Shown here in pieces: positions 1 through 10,429 of a stretch of 64,000 bases of DNA (the stretch's first letter is position 1; every line of letters begins with the position of its first letter). The notes below the pieces were generated by a model. It was not told the DNA's origin. It was given only the letters and a program-made list of their open reading frames with translations, and ran no database searches. Source of the stretch: Schistosoma mansoni (Eukaryota; Platyhelminthes; Trematoda; Strigeidida; Schistosomatidae); assembly GCF_000237925.1 (NCBI RefSeq), contig NW_017385987.1:1240001-1304000 (forward strand), written 5' to 3'. Both the position numbers and the translations under genes were made by a program.

Positions 1-465
1 TGATATAAGTATACTGGTTAATTTGATTGACTTGATAATGAAATTTTGATCATAGTGTATAAGACTGTTACAGATTAGAGTTACGTAATATTTCCTCTTT
101 TTTTATCTTTATTGAATTACCAAGAGGATAGAAAAATTCCTATAGAACTGATGTGTACTCATTAGAAATCAATGATGTACCATAATGAAGTTCTTGTTTG
201 TAAACAGATAAATTAATTAACGTGTTAAACTTGTTGATGATATAATCCTTTTCATTTACTAATCATTTAAGAATATACTGATTACTTTATTGTATTAATA
301 TAAATCTAAATGTTTATTTGCATTTGTTTGTTAGTTTGATTAATAAATTAGTTTCATTAATGTAGATAAGAAATAACTTGATGTTTAACAAAATTTTAAA
401 CAGTATCACTTCGAATTTATGTGATGAATGAGTCAAATGAACTATTAAAGTAATATTTCACTTAA
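1..465. other. AT-rich spacer, nothing recognised
   Basis: Very AT-rich sequence with short homopolymer runs. I see no open frame of note, no splice-bounded exon and no recognisable repeat. Confidence 0.5.
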
Positions 466-471
466 AGTAAA

Positions 472-812
472 GATGGATGGTGGCTAGCAGTGGAATTCAG
501 GATGTGAGTTTCGTCCTATTTGGGACTTGTCACCTGGATGCACCTGCACCACAGATTGATTTCACTATGAGACTCGAATCCATTACTTTTCCCTTTTAAC
601 CCATATCACATTATCCACTTAAATTTTTTATTCCTTTTTTCTTTTGTTTTAATTCAAACCCCCCCTTTTTTTGCTTAATTATGACTCAAGGCAATGCCGA
701 GGCAATCCTCACAGTATGCACATGTGACAATAAGAGATTGATCAACTGTAGTATTAAACATCAATGAGAAGATTCATACAAACAATACAAAACTAAATTA
801 AAACTTCACTTT
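472..812 (-). mobile_element. Sm-alpha-type hammerhead SINE (family A), nearly full length
   Basis: Read on the minus strand this starts near 812 with the family A 5' segment (TATTGTTTGTATGAATCTTC), also seen at 15857 and 13928. It passes a poly-purine/T-rich middle, then a tRNA-like part with box A-like AGTGGATAATGTG and box B-like GGATTCGAGTC. It ends in the hammerhead region and the family 3' end (CCACTGCTAGCCACCATC). The ribozyme is decayed: the CTGANGA box reads GTGACAA and the cleavage triplet reads ATC rather than GTC, although the stem II hairpin and GAAA box remain. Family knowledge: Sm-alpha SINEs are Pol III-type elements mobilised by LINE machinery. Boundaries are good to about 10 bases. 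Confidence 0.85.
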
Positions 813-815
813 GTT

Positions 816-2600
816 TTAGCTTGTGATTCTTGTTCATTTATCATTTACATATTCATTCTTAGATTTAAGTAACATTGGTGGAATGCTTTGTAATTTGCTG
901 AAATTATGCTTTCTCATTACTACACAAATTTTGAAGATTAAAAGACTACTTGAACTAGTATAATCTTACAATTAGTCATGATAGCCGTGAACATGTTCAA
1001 CTATTTAGTTTAGTAGTGTAATAAGTTAGGAATCATGTTCAGTATTAAAATAAAATAGGCTTCTTGATCTCCAATCAAATAACACTAGCACTTGGGTGAA
1101 TTTACTGCACGAACAAACAGATTTCAATCTTTATTTAATTCATCTAATGCTATATCTGAATATCACGTAAATGAGAGTTAATAAACCAATGATGTTTCAC
1201 ATCACCATCTACTGTTTAACTTAAATGTGGTTTCATTAAAACGGGAAATGATGACAGTCGAGTTATACATTGAATAAGAAAATGAACTGTAGGCATAACT
1301 AGTGATTGTATATCAATATAAACTCTACAATGGCAATCTAAATACGAATTTTTAACTTTGGTCTTCTTGATTTTTATCTATAAAACAGTAGTTTTGAGAA
1401 ACACAAATCTATTTTTTTGAGTAACCATAACCGTTTTTATCATATTGATCACCATAAGTTTTGTAATGTCACCAGAACTATTAGAAAAATCTCCCGATAA
1501 AATATGTTACAAGACATTTTATACAGGCATTCAAAACGATATATATTCCGAAATATTCGTATTTTGTTATAAACGATATATCTGACATCACAATCAGTAG
1601 GCGAAGAAACATCATCAAAAATCGTCATGAATATCATAAAATTTTATTTTCATAGCTGTATTTCAGTCATCTTTAAAAGAATCCTATTGTTCAAGGAACT
1701 AGGTCACTCTGTTAATTGTTTCTATAAACTAATCAATTCATACAATTGATTACACTGTGAATACTGACAATCGAAAGTTTAAATTTTATATGTCAAAGTC
1801 CTCGATTTATCCGCTCAGTAAGGCTATTACATTTTTTTCCTAAAGAAAATATGCTTCTCATATATTACGGATTACCTTCTTTATGAAGTATAAAACAAAT
1901 CAGGGAACTTAAACCAATTCCCTTTAAACTTTATGTAGTTTAATTGTTTGATACTATGATTAGAGTTGTTTAATTACTTTCTGCACTTAAAATATAAAAA
2001 TAAACCGCTTAATTGATGTTACTGATATTACCAAATATAATAAGATAGATTAGATACTTCTTATTTCCATTATGTAAGATGCATCGACTTAAAAGTTCTG
2101 ATCAATGAAACTATTTAAATCCGTCCTATAACTTTTAATATTTCCTGCTGTTATGTAAACACAAATAAATATGAATAGTAATCATTAGTATTCATTCATA
2201 AAAGTTTGTTAATTCGTTTTAGTTACTGAGTTATAACAGGAATCTTTTTGTTAATTATGACGTAATCATTATTGATGATATGATATGAGTGATGCCAACT
2301 TTTGTAATCAGTACTCATTTTGAGATGTAATCATATATTAAGAAAGAAAGACAAATCTTTGTGAAAACTGAATAGATATCATATTAATAAATTATTTTAG
2401 TAACTGTCTTGTGACCTAATATAAAAATAACAAAAAAACAGGTTAACACTGTTAATTATTTTGATTGTACTTAAAATGGTTAATTTAAATCAATAAAAAT
2501 GTAACAATCTCCACAACCCTATACTGATAAATATCATGTGTTCGCTAGTGACTAGCTTTGAGAGGTAATTTTTGCAGTTTTAGTGAGATACCATAACCAG
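816..2600. other. AT-rich spacer
   Basis: No exon, RNA gene or known repeat recognised. The minus-strand ORF of 62 codons at 1449-1637 has no low-entropy coding signal or splice context that I would trust. Confidence 0.5.
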
Positions 2601-2604
2601 TAAA

Positions 2605-2790
2605 ATTCAACCGCGTTGGATGTTAGACAGATATCCACCGAAGACAATGGAAGAGGGTCGTGCAATATCGTGGGTTGTTTGGAGTTAAACAATAACACCA
2701 TTGAATGCCAGTTCAATGGTTTGGAGGTTGGGTGTTCATACACATTGCTGAGGAGTCGTAGAACAATGAAAGCTCTACGACTAAACCATC
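2605..2790 (+). mobile_element. Degenerate family B (tRNA-like/hammerhead) SINE copy
   Basis: The copy carries three family B landmarks in order: GTTGGATGT with ACCGAAGACAATG, then AACACCATTGAATGCCAGTTC, then a tRNA-like start CAATGGTTTGGAGGTTGGGTG. These match the minus-strand middle of the copy at 21490-21867. The box B region is deleted and the sequence rejoins at the ribozyme region TGCTGAGGAGTC. Downstream the GAAA box is only partly kept and no stem III is visible, so the ribozyme is dead. The overlapping ORFs of 63 and 87 codons are shadows of this repeat. Confidence 0.6.
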
Positions 2791-2799
2791 CAATTTCAA

Positions 2800-3905
2800 G
2801 AGGATAAATGACCAACCCTTATCAGTAAATTACTTGACTTTCGTGTTAACTTTTTCTTGAAATATACAACGCGAGAAACATATCAAGACTGGATATATTA
2901 TCTTAAAGAGAGCAAAAACAAAGATTGCCTTCTTTAAGGTAATAAAGGGAACTAATGTATATGAATATATTATATTCAGTTAAATATTCCTTCTCATATT
3001 TACTTTGTATAGTTAATTTAACATTCATTTTTACAAAACACTACTTAAGGAAAATTTTCACATTATGGTGTTCAATCTTATATTTCGTTTAAACCGGGAA
3101 CGTTTATATGTCAATGTGCATATGATGTTATTCATCCACCAAGTTCTTTCTTTTTGGGTTAGATGATTGATATTAATTTCTGACTGCTCCTAACTAGTTT
3201 TGTAACAGTTTTCAGATCACTGAAATATTTACTAGAGAGTAGTCATTACAGCAAACTTGATTTTTAAGATTTCAGTATTGGTTATTAAAATTAATTTTAA
3301 ACCTATATCCTTAATATTCTATCGATTATATTTAACGATCAAGCTATTGATAAATCATCTCGTTTCTGTATAGAAAAATAAACGAGCTGAGTAAAATAAT
3401 GAATTTTAGGTAGTATTCGTCATAAATTGTTTCCAGATAGGACACAAATGATAACCCAGGAGGGATAGATAGCTGTTTCATCATATCATGAAGCTCTTCA
3501 AGAGTGTCAACCCAAAATCCTATCAGGGATAGATCTTAGACACCTAAGTCTCATAGGAGACAATTAAAAGTTGGGACCACTGAGTCGGCGTTCAATGATC
3601 CAATTTCAAATTTAATCAGTTTTTTTTATATCCCCCGACAATCATACAATGCTATTGTTGACAACTATTCAATTCCATCTATAACTGAACTTCTTTAATC
3701 AAAACTTCATGCTACAACTTCAAAAATATTTTAAAATAAAACACTATTACAATAAATATTATAGTTTTACTAAATTGATTTTGTGAAGATTTATTTAATT
3801 TTTAGATTTTATAGAATGATACAATTTTCTAATACTTCATTATATATTTAATGGTACTCTAAATGATATTAAACTTTAATGAAAACAGTATACAAACGGA
3901 GAATA
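2800..3905. other. AT-rich spacer
   Basis: Apart from a somewhat less AT-rich patch at 3430-3600 that I cannot assign, nothing is recognisable. Confidence 0.45.
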
Positions 3906-3908
3906 CTG

Positions 3909-3957
3909 GTCGGCGGCCTATGCTTCATTGGGAGTAACAGGCGTAAGTAAGTAAGTA
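3909..3957 (+). mobile_element. RTE (SR2-type) 3' end remnant
   Basis: GGCGGCCTATGCTTC followed by GGGAGTAACAGGCGTAAGTAAGTAAGT matches the extreme 3' end and GTAA-repeat tail of the RTE elements at 16455 and 5640 (seen there on the other strand). Only the last ~50 bases are present, as expected of extreme 5' truncation during LINE insertion. Confidence 0.7.
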
Positions 3958-4148
3958 TACAAACAGAATAAACTCTTTTAAATTAAGAATAATTACTAAT
4001 ATATATTAACGGTATAAAATGATCAGAATCTCTTTCATCATATTATTTAATTGATAGACATGTTAATATATATAAGAACTTCCGTCTAAATTAGAGCGAG
4101 TAGTTTCACAGTATTTGAGCGCCGAATTGATGTAAGACATTAAATAGG

Positions 4149-4162
4149 AATAATATATATTT
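4149..4162. repeat. Left 14-bp target site duplication of the family B element
   Basis: AATAATATATATTT at 4149-4162 is repeated exactly at 4445-4458, immediately outside the family B insertion. The uninterrupted copy at 23084-23265 has a single similar AT-rich stretch at this point. Confidence 0.8.
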
Positions 4163-4444
4163 CACAAGGGGTTTTTGTGGAGATTTTTAGTATTTGCATA
4201 GTTGAAAGCACGAGTCAATTGAAGCTAGACCACCGAGGAAAACCTGAAAGTACTGGACGACCGTTTTGTCCAACTGTGGGACTCCTTAGCAGTGTGTATC
4301 CACGACCTCACCGCGTGGGATTCGAAGCCAGGACCTACCAGTCTCGCGCCAGAGCACTTAACCGAGTCCCACAGTGGGATGAAACGGTCGTCCAGTGATT
4401 CCAGATTTTTCTTGGTGGTCTAGCTTCAACTGACTCGTGCTTTC
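4163..4444. mobile_element. Family B element with inverted arms (tRNA-like plus hammerhead)
   Basis: The element begins with GGGGTTTTTGTGGAG. A left arm from about 4200 reads, on the minus strand, as tRNA-like box B (CCTGGCTTCGAATCCCA), hammerhead region and the family 3' end. A right arm from about 4362 repeats the 3' part on the plus strand (GGATGAAACGGTCGTCCAGTG, then GGTGGTCTAGCTTCAACTGAC). The arms form terminal inverted repeats of about 80 bases. The left ribozyme core has a change in CTGANGA (CTAAGGA) and lacks the G of GAAA. The right arm starts inside the core. Both are therefore expected to be inactive. A 14-bp target duplication flanks the element. The 73-codon ORF inside is a shadow. 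Confidence 0.75.
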
Positions 4445-4458
4445 AATAATATATATTT
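4445..4458. repeat. Right 14-bp target site duplication of the family B element
   Basis: Exact second copy of AATAATATATATTT from 4149-4162. It is directly followed by the resumed host repeat (GTTAAATCTCAGCGAATG). Confidence 0.8.
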
Positions 4459-4689
4459 GTTAAATCTCAGCGAATGAATTTGAAGTAAATCCAACATTTC
4501 GTCTGACAATCTGGTTCAAGAGGTTTCAAGGAAATATTTCCCATTTAATGTCATGTTAATATGTGTTTATTAAAAACTAGTCTATTTAATCAATTAATAA
4601 TTTAATTGATAAATGAAATCTATAAGTTTCTTTTTCAGTAAATTTGATAGATAATCACACCGTTACTATTTTCTTTTATTGATTTGCCT

Positions 4690-4960
4690 ATAAACTGATC
4701 ATCATCATCACCATCAATTCAGTTAAAATATACATAAATGTTCTTTAAAATGTTTATTAAATAATAATAATATGGTAATAATAATAATGGTAATATAGTT
4801 TGCGTGATTTTTTAAAAAAAAAGACTTTTATTGACATTCATTTTTTGCATGTAACTGTCAACAATCACATTTATTATAAAGAGTTCAATCTACATATAAT
4901 AATAATAATAATCACCTTGGTACCATATAAATTTAAATATACAAGAACATAATTAAAAGT
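4690..4960. repeat. Cluster of trinucleotide microsatellites
   Basis: Short ATC tracts near 4698 and AAT tracts near 4762, 4778 and 4899 lie in otherwise featureless AT-rich DNA. Confidence 0.6.
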
Positions 4961-5009
4961 AATTTTAATCAAAGAGTATCATGTTAACTGTTTCTTTTTT
5001 TCTTCTTCT

Positions 5010-5080
5010 TCAATTGACTCATAATCTTAACCATATCAAAAAAATACTAAAATCTCCACAAAACCCCCTTCTGATAATAA
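5010..5080 (-). mobile_element. 5' (left-end) fragment of a family B element
   Basis: On the minus strand it reads AGAAGGGGGTTTTGTGGAG, then ATTTTAGTA, then ATTATGAGTCAATTGAAG. This is the same order as the left end of the copies at 4163, 21490 and 22700. It ends before the ribozyme region, so only about 70 bases remain. Confidence 0.7.
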
Positions 5081-5089
5081 TTATAAGTA

Positions 5090-5635
5090 TAAATGTTTTT
5101 AAACATAATACACCATTCATAGTTTTAAAAGATGAGATTTGTTTCTTTTCTTCTCTATAGAACAAATGAGATAATATAATTAATTTTTATCTTTTATTTA
5201 TTTATGTATATGAAAATAATTCATAAGATGTTGGAAAAATTGAGGAAAAGATCATAGTAAACTCTTTATAAGTAATATATTTCAATGGAAAATTAACAAA
5301 AAAATATATATCAAACCATTGTGACACTTATCAGACAGATTTATAGTCCTAACATTAACTTATTACTAAACTGATAATCATTATTGGTAGTGTTAAGAGG
5401 TTGGAAACAAGTGATATGAAATTCTGTGACTATCTTTCTCCTATTTTCATGCTCATCAAGAAGGTATATCTTACTCTTGCGTGAACTAATGAACTACTTA
5501 GGTTAAACATATAAATTCATCTTGGGTATATAGTCAATTTTTTTTAGAGAACACCTTTGGTTTTAATCATTGAATAAAAGTTCAGTTATTGTTAGGCTCA
5601 ACATGAATAAGCATAAGTTAAATTCTCATTAGTTA
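5090..5635. other. AT-rich spacer
   Basis: Nothing recognised on either strand. Confidence 0.45.
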
Positions 5636-5639
5636 TTTA

Positions 5640-6480
5640 CTTACTTAAATACGTACACCTATTACTCCTCAAGAAAGAGGATAGGCCGCCGACAAGGATC
5701 CTTAATCAACTCTGTCCTGATATTTCTCTCCAAGTTATTTCCCATTGCTAATTATTCTTATGACGTTGGCCTCTAAATACCGACGCAATTAGTTCTTTCA
5801 TCGGGCTCGTTTCCTTTTGCCTTCAGGTTTCCAAGTTATGGTATAGTTCATGGTGTAAGGTTCTTTAAAGTATTCCACCCACCTGTTCAGCTCTTCTTGA
5901 ATGTCAGTAAATGCTTTGCTTTACTTGTTTTTTATTAGTCTCTCCGATTTACTGTATTTTTCTGCTTGTTTCTTCGTTGTTTCATATAGTCGTTTCATAT
6001 TTTCTTCTTACAGCGGAGCATTTTCTTCATCATAAGAGTACGGCAGCATCTCCGCTGAATCTATCCTTTTTTGTCCAGCTTGTGTCCAATGAGTTTTGCC
6101 GATTACAAGAGCCACCAAGTTGTATCTCCTCATTTCCGTAGCCATTTAACTGGTTATCTCGATCTCCCGAATTGTCCGGATGTTCCATTTACCTATATTA
6201 ATTGTCGCTCTGGTTGTTAGAAGGGGCATCGGCCTCGTAACTTCTGAAGAATCTTGGCTTTCACCATGTTGCATCATAATTCTTCTGAGTGAAGTTCTTC
6301 TAACTCCTAGTGAAGAGTTTAAATGGTTTGATTTGTTTAATCTGGTTCGTGTTTTTTTTTAGCAAGGTTGTTATTTACGGGATAGGGTTTTTGACCCTAT
6401 GTCCAACCCTCCTGCATTACCCGGGTTTGGGACAGGTAGAAACCCTAGAAGTTCGACTGGCGGAGTTCTTTTTCTGCTTC
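5640..6480 (-). mobile_element. RTE (SR2-type) element, internally deleted
   Basis: On the minus strand the 6480 end matches the RTE 5' leader seen at 63070 and 14436 (GTCCCAAACCC, ACGGGATGGGG-like block, GAGTTAGAAGAAC). It enters the endonuclease start: TGGAACATCCGGACAATTC corresponds to the family's 'GTWNVRT'-like segment. The middle is missing, and the other end has the RTE 3' terminus (GGCGGCCTAT and a TAAGTAA tail at 5640). It is frame-broken and non-coding now. The plus-strand ORFs at 5911-6597 are shadows of it. Confidence 0.75.
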
Positions 6481-6599
6481 TCTAGTTTACCAACGATATA
6501 TAAAACCAATTGGTTTTTCATACTACTCAGATTCCATTCTAGACGTTGTATTGTATATTCTACATTGATAAATATAACGCTGTACTGGGACACTTAAGG

Positions 6600-7035
6600 G
6601 CTGATTATATAAAACAAACTACTAGAGGGACATCTAAACACCTCGAAATGATAGATTGTTAGTTCACTTAAAAAGTTTACTTTTAATATTTAAAATATGT
6701 AGTTAAAATTGTATGAGTCATGAAATTTAGTAATTTTGTTTTCTTTTAGCCAAATCTGTACCCCATCTTTTTATTCATTCATGTCATCAATGTTATGTAA
6801 CTTCCAACTCTTTAACATCTTGTTGCATAACATCAGATTCCCAAATCCCAACCATAGCAAATTTGACGTAATTAAAGTTCAATCCATAAAATTTCCAGTA
6901 TTATCATAAAATAAATGAACATCTTAAGAACTTTGAAATTTTTAAAAATAGACTTTATGAGCAGTGGTTAGACCCCCTTCACAATGAAGGGTACATTTCA
7001 CCAACTGAATCACTATAATGATGATGTATGATGTT
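6600..7035. other. Spacer between two RTE fragments
   Basis: AT-rich, with no repeat or exon recognised. It separates two RTE pieces whose order is not colinear, so they are probably independent insertions or a rearranged one. Confidence 0.4.
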
Positions 7036-7039
7036 AATG

Positions 7040-7760
7040 ATTTTCTCAGCTACTCACTCCATATTGTCGAAGAATTTTCCATAATGTTATTTTATCCACA
7101 CTGTCAAACGCCTTCTCATAGTCATGAAAGTTGATGAATGGTGACGAATTTTATTCACTTGATTGTTCAACCATAATCCGTAGTGTTGCAATTCGGTCTG
7201 CGCACGACAGATCCTTACGCAATCCATCCTGTTGATCTCGAGGTTGGGCGTCTACTGAATCTTTCATCCGGTTCAATAATACCGTTGAAATCTTTTTCTG
7301 GTAATGATAGTAGGGTTATAGCTATGTGGTTTTCACATTTGCTTAGATCTCCTTTCTTTGGCATCTTGATGAGGCATACTTCTTTCCAGACTATCGACAC
7401 TTGTTCTCCTTCCCAGATCTTTCTGAATAGAATGTGTTGCGTCTTTGCAGTTACTTCTCTATCCGATTTTAGTGCCTCGGCTGGTATATCGTCAGGTCCT
7501 GCTGCTTTCCCAGTATTGATTTGTCTGATGGCCATGCTGATTTCTTCGATCGTTAGTGGACTGACATCTATAGGTAGGTCTGTGTGTGCTGCTTCAATGT
7601 CTGGTGGTTCTAGTGAGATTTGTCTATTCGTCAATCCTTCAAAATACTCTGTTCACCTGCTTCTCTGTTCTTAAATCTCAGTGATTGACTTGCCTTATTC
7701 GTTCCTGACCAGTTTCTCTGGTTTACTATATTTCCCTGCTGGCTGACATTCAGAGGATCA
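7040..7760 (-). pseudogene. RTE (SR2-type) reverse transcriptase fragment
   Basis: The minus-strand frame at 7215-7634 reads, in order, LTIEEISMAIRQINTGKAAG, PDDIPAEALKSD and WKEVCLIKMPKKGDLSKCEN. This is the conserved start of an RTE reverse transcriptase (the KAAGPD motif, then the KKGD motif). Further down, in other frames, it continues as an RSC-DRIATLRIMVEQS-like segment and then FHDYEKAFDSVDK-like sequence near 7090-7130. The piece is truncated at both ends, lacks the catalytic YADD block, and is broken by frameshifts. The plus-strand 163-codon ORF at 7183-7674 is its shadow. Confidence 0.8.
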
Positions 7761-7764
7761 CATA

Positions 7765-8785
7765 AATTACGGAGTTTCTGGCCGCTAAAGGAATAAATTT
7801 TGCGGTGATACGAAAAAGCTAGCGGGAAAACAGAACGAGGAATATCGGCGTCTGTTGCTTATATATATGGTAGAAATGTTAATACCCTCTTCATTCTGGT
7901 TGGTCGCTAGGTTGAACCCCGAAATTACGAACCGGAGTTCAGTTTGTTTCTAGTCAATAACTTGTATTATTACTAAGTGTAACTTGGAAATATTTAGTTA
8001 CTGGAATGGAAAATATGACTTAGTGTTTAACACGAATTACAAGAAATAACTGTACGGATGTAGATTATGTGTCAAAGTACTTTTTTATGATTCAGTGCAT
8101 TGTAAAAGGTGTCTGTGTGATTATGTAATATTCCACTACACCACTTCTTGACTATAAATCCTAACCTCAAGTTATATGATTTGATAAATAAATGGATCGT
8201 AAAGCGTCATTGTATTATAGCTGGCATCAGTAAGTTGTAAAGATGATAACCCTAATTCGTAATCCAAATACATAACTTTCGTCTAACTTTTATTACTTAA
8301 CCCTAACCTTTTCACATTAAGTGGATATCAGTTAATGACGAAAACCCTGCAGGATGATAACTCTAACTCACGACAGTAGTTCAACTCCTAATAGGTAAAC
8401 TTAATTCCTTACCTCCATCATAACGAATAATTTAACAATTGAGTGATAATTAACCATATTAAAACCACTATATCATTGTAATTTTATTGCCACTGTTGGT
8501 ACTGTTTTCCTAATTAGTTGACAAGTCTTTTATGATTGTCTGTATACCATACATTTTATTAAAAACGAACTTAAGTCTGCTTGGAATGACCTAGGACGTG
8601 AGCTGGAAATTCAAACCCTAAAGTTTCAGAGAGAAAATCACACTTTTATAACATCAAATTAGAATTCAGTTATTAAAAGTCACATAAATATAGTCAAATC
8701 ATGATATAGTTGAATCATTATCCAGTATGACCTTTGAATTGTATCAAGTTATTTCAAATCATATTAACACTACAGATAGTACTAC
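7765..8785. other. Spacer with weak repeat-like blocks
   Basis: 7780-7960 is less AT-rich and may be part of an unassigned repeat. At 8240-8370 there are scattered AACCCTAA-like words, too irregular to be a telomeric array. No gene recognised. Confidence 0.35.
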
Positions 8786-8789
8786 GGTG

Positions 8790-9322
8790 TATGAAACAAA
8801 GCCCTCAAATGCCCTGATACGGCCGAGGGTGGGGAGAGCCAGCTGTCCCTCTCTAAATGCTCTCGCATGGCCACGCGTTTACAGCCACTGTCAGGGAATT
8901 CCTAATCACTTCATTATCGTAGCATTACTGTTTTTTACGAAATTGAGAGGACGAAAAGCGAATGTCCGGTGCTTTCAACGGGTTGATGGAAATAGATGAT
9001 CCACCTAGAGGAGTTGAAAAACCCTGATTCCAAACCAGTGGTGCATATGAGTTCCGAAATCCTGTAGGAACAAATAGAGTATGCAACTAATGTTGGTCAC
9101 CGGCTACCATGTGACTGCATCTCCTAACATTGCTCTACTGTCTTGTGGATCAGACCTTTAGGTCGAAGGCTCAAAGTGTGTCCACTAAGAAAACCAACTA
9201 CTTCGGTCTAGTCACCTGACTAGTATCACAGCCCACACACAAATCAAGTTACTTGTGTGGCGTATACGTATTCGATGCCCCTTTGTACCAATATTTATGT
9301 GCTCAAATAAATAAATAAATAA
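8790..9322 (+). mobile_element. Probable retroposon 3' end with (AAAT)n tail
   Basis: About 530 bases of clearly higher GC than the flanks, with an abrupt left edge near 8790. It ends in GCTCAAATAAATAAATAAATAAC, a tetranucleotide tail of the kind many LINEs and SINEs leave at their 3' end. I cannot name the family and see no protein motif in the six frames. The 90-codon ORF at 8727-8999 has no recognisable domain. No other copy lies in this window, so it could also be a host 3' region. Confidence 0.4.
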
Positions 9323-9324
9323 CA

Positions 9325-9865
9325 AGTATTAAACCACAATTCACATGAATAGTTACTGTCTAATTAAAATATACTTCAAAATTTTGTAAAAAATTCATTT
9401 TAATTACTTTTATATTATAATAGGTATTTGTTCAAAGAATTTATCTAAAGTGAATCCGTAGACTTTAAGTACATTTAATATTTTAGTATTATGTTATTTT
9501 ATGAACTTCACTGTAGTGGAAAATTATGTTCTGATCTTTCATGCAACAATATACTTCTCAACAAAAATATTTTTCTTTTTGTGGTTTACTTTTAATTAAG
9601 TACAATTCATTTCATTAAAACCTCTCTTTATGCACAACATTATTGTTTAGCAAAGTAAAAGTTTGACTGTTTTTATTAGGATTATAAGCGAAAATAATTG
9701 GATCTAAGAGAGAACAACCTAATTGAATTTCACTCATTAAGGGAAATCCACGATTACCTACAAGCACAAAAATAATTTCTGATATATTTTTAACACTACT
9801 AATAAGTAGGCTAATGTGGATTTATAAAAACGTAAACAAAAAATTATAATTCCGGAGTTCTAGTG
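9325..9865. other. AT-rich spacer
   Basis: Nothing recognised. Confidence 0.45.
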
Positions 9866-9869
9866 AGAA

Positions 9870-10040
9870 ACTATGATTAGTGGAGTGCAAAGGTGTTGGA
9901 TGTGAGGCAGCTGCCTACTGAAAACGTTATAAGGTTTTCGACGAACATAGGAAACTTATTAAAGATATAAATATTCTTCAGTGGATACTAGCTTAGTGGT
10001 CTAGAGTTTAAATATTCACCGATGGGGTCAGCTCGTGATA
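9870..10040 (+). mobile_element. Highly diverged family B copy
   Basis: GGTGTTGGATGTGAGGCAGC and CTACTGAAAACG match the family B region upstream of its tRNA-like part. CTTAGTGGTCTAGAGTTTAA matches its box A region (CTCAGTGGTCTAGAGGTTAA in better copies). The ribozyme part is not recognisable. Confidence 0.5.
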
Positions 10041-10264
10041 TCAATAACACTCTATGATACAGATAAATGTCTCATACTGATAAACAGTATCGAATTTAAG
10101 GATTTTTAGAAGTTAAATCTTACAGAAGAAGAGATGTACTTATTATTTCTACCATTATTATTCCAAGGATCAGCGAATTACGGAACTATGTACCGCAATT
10201 GTATACTGTGACAGTTAACAATATTTGGTTTTATAGTTCACATTACAGACTGGCTTAAGTTATT

Positions 10265-10415
10265 CGTCCAGAAGAAAACGAGAACTACTGGGCAGCTGCT
10301 TCGTCTTGGTTTCGAATTCATTATCATGGTGGGACTGCTGACCTTACGAGAAATAGAACTCAAAACCTTACACACTTAAAGTGAGCGCCTAATCTCTTGA
10401 CTACAAATTATGTGA
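10265..10415 (-). mobile_element. Highly diverged family B copy
   Basis: The order of plus-strand landmarks mirrors the left arm of other copies: GCTGCTTCGTC, GGTGGGACTGCTGACC, AACTCAAAACCTT (box B position), then GAGCGCCTAATCTCTTGACTAC (box A position). It is strongly decayed. Confidence 0.45.
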
Positions 10416-10429
10416 AGATTTTTTGCATA

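Larger units (their letters stand above)
4071..4545 (+). repeat. Unnamed interspersed repeat split by a family B insertion
   Basis: Two blocks (4071-4162 and 4459-4545) flank the inserted family B element. The same sequence occurs uninterrupted, on the other strand, at 23084-23265: both contain TGATGTAAGACATTAAATAG, then AAATCTCAGCGAATGAATTT, then GAAGTAAATCCAACATTTCG. The family is unknown to me and I see no coding capacity. Confidence 0.7.

Noticed and set aside
7183-7674. 163-codon plus-strand ORF as a host gene
   Set aside because: It is the antisense shadow of an RTE reverse transcriptase fragment on the minus strand.
8240-8370. Telomere-like AACCCTAA words
   Set aside because: Isolated and irregular, not a tandem array.
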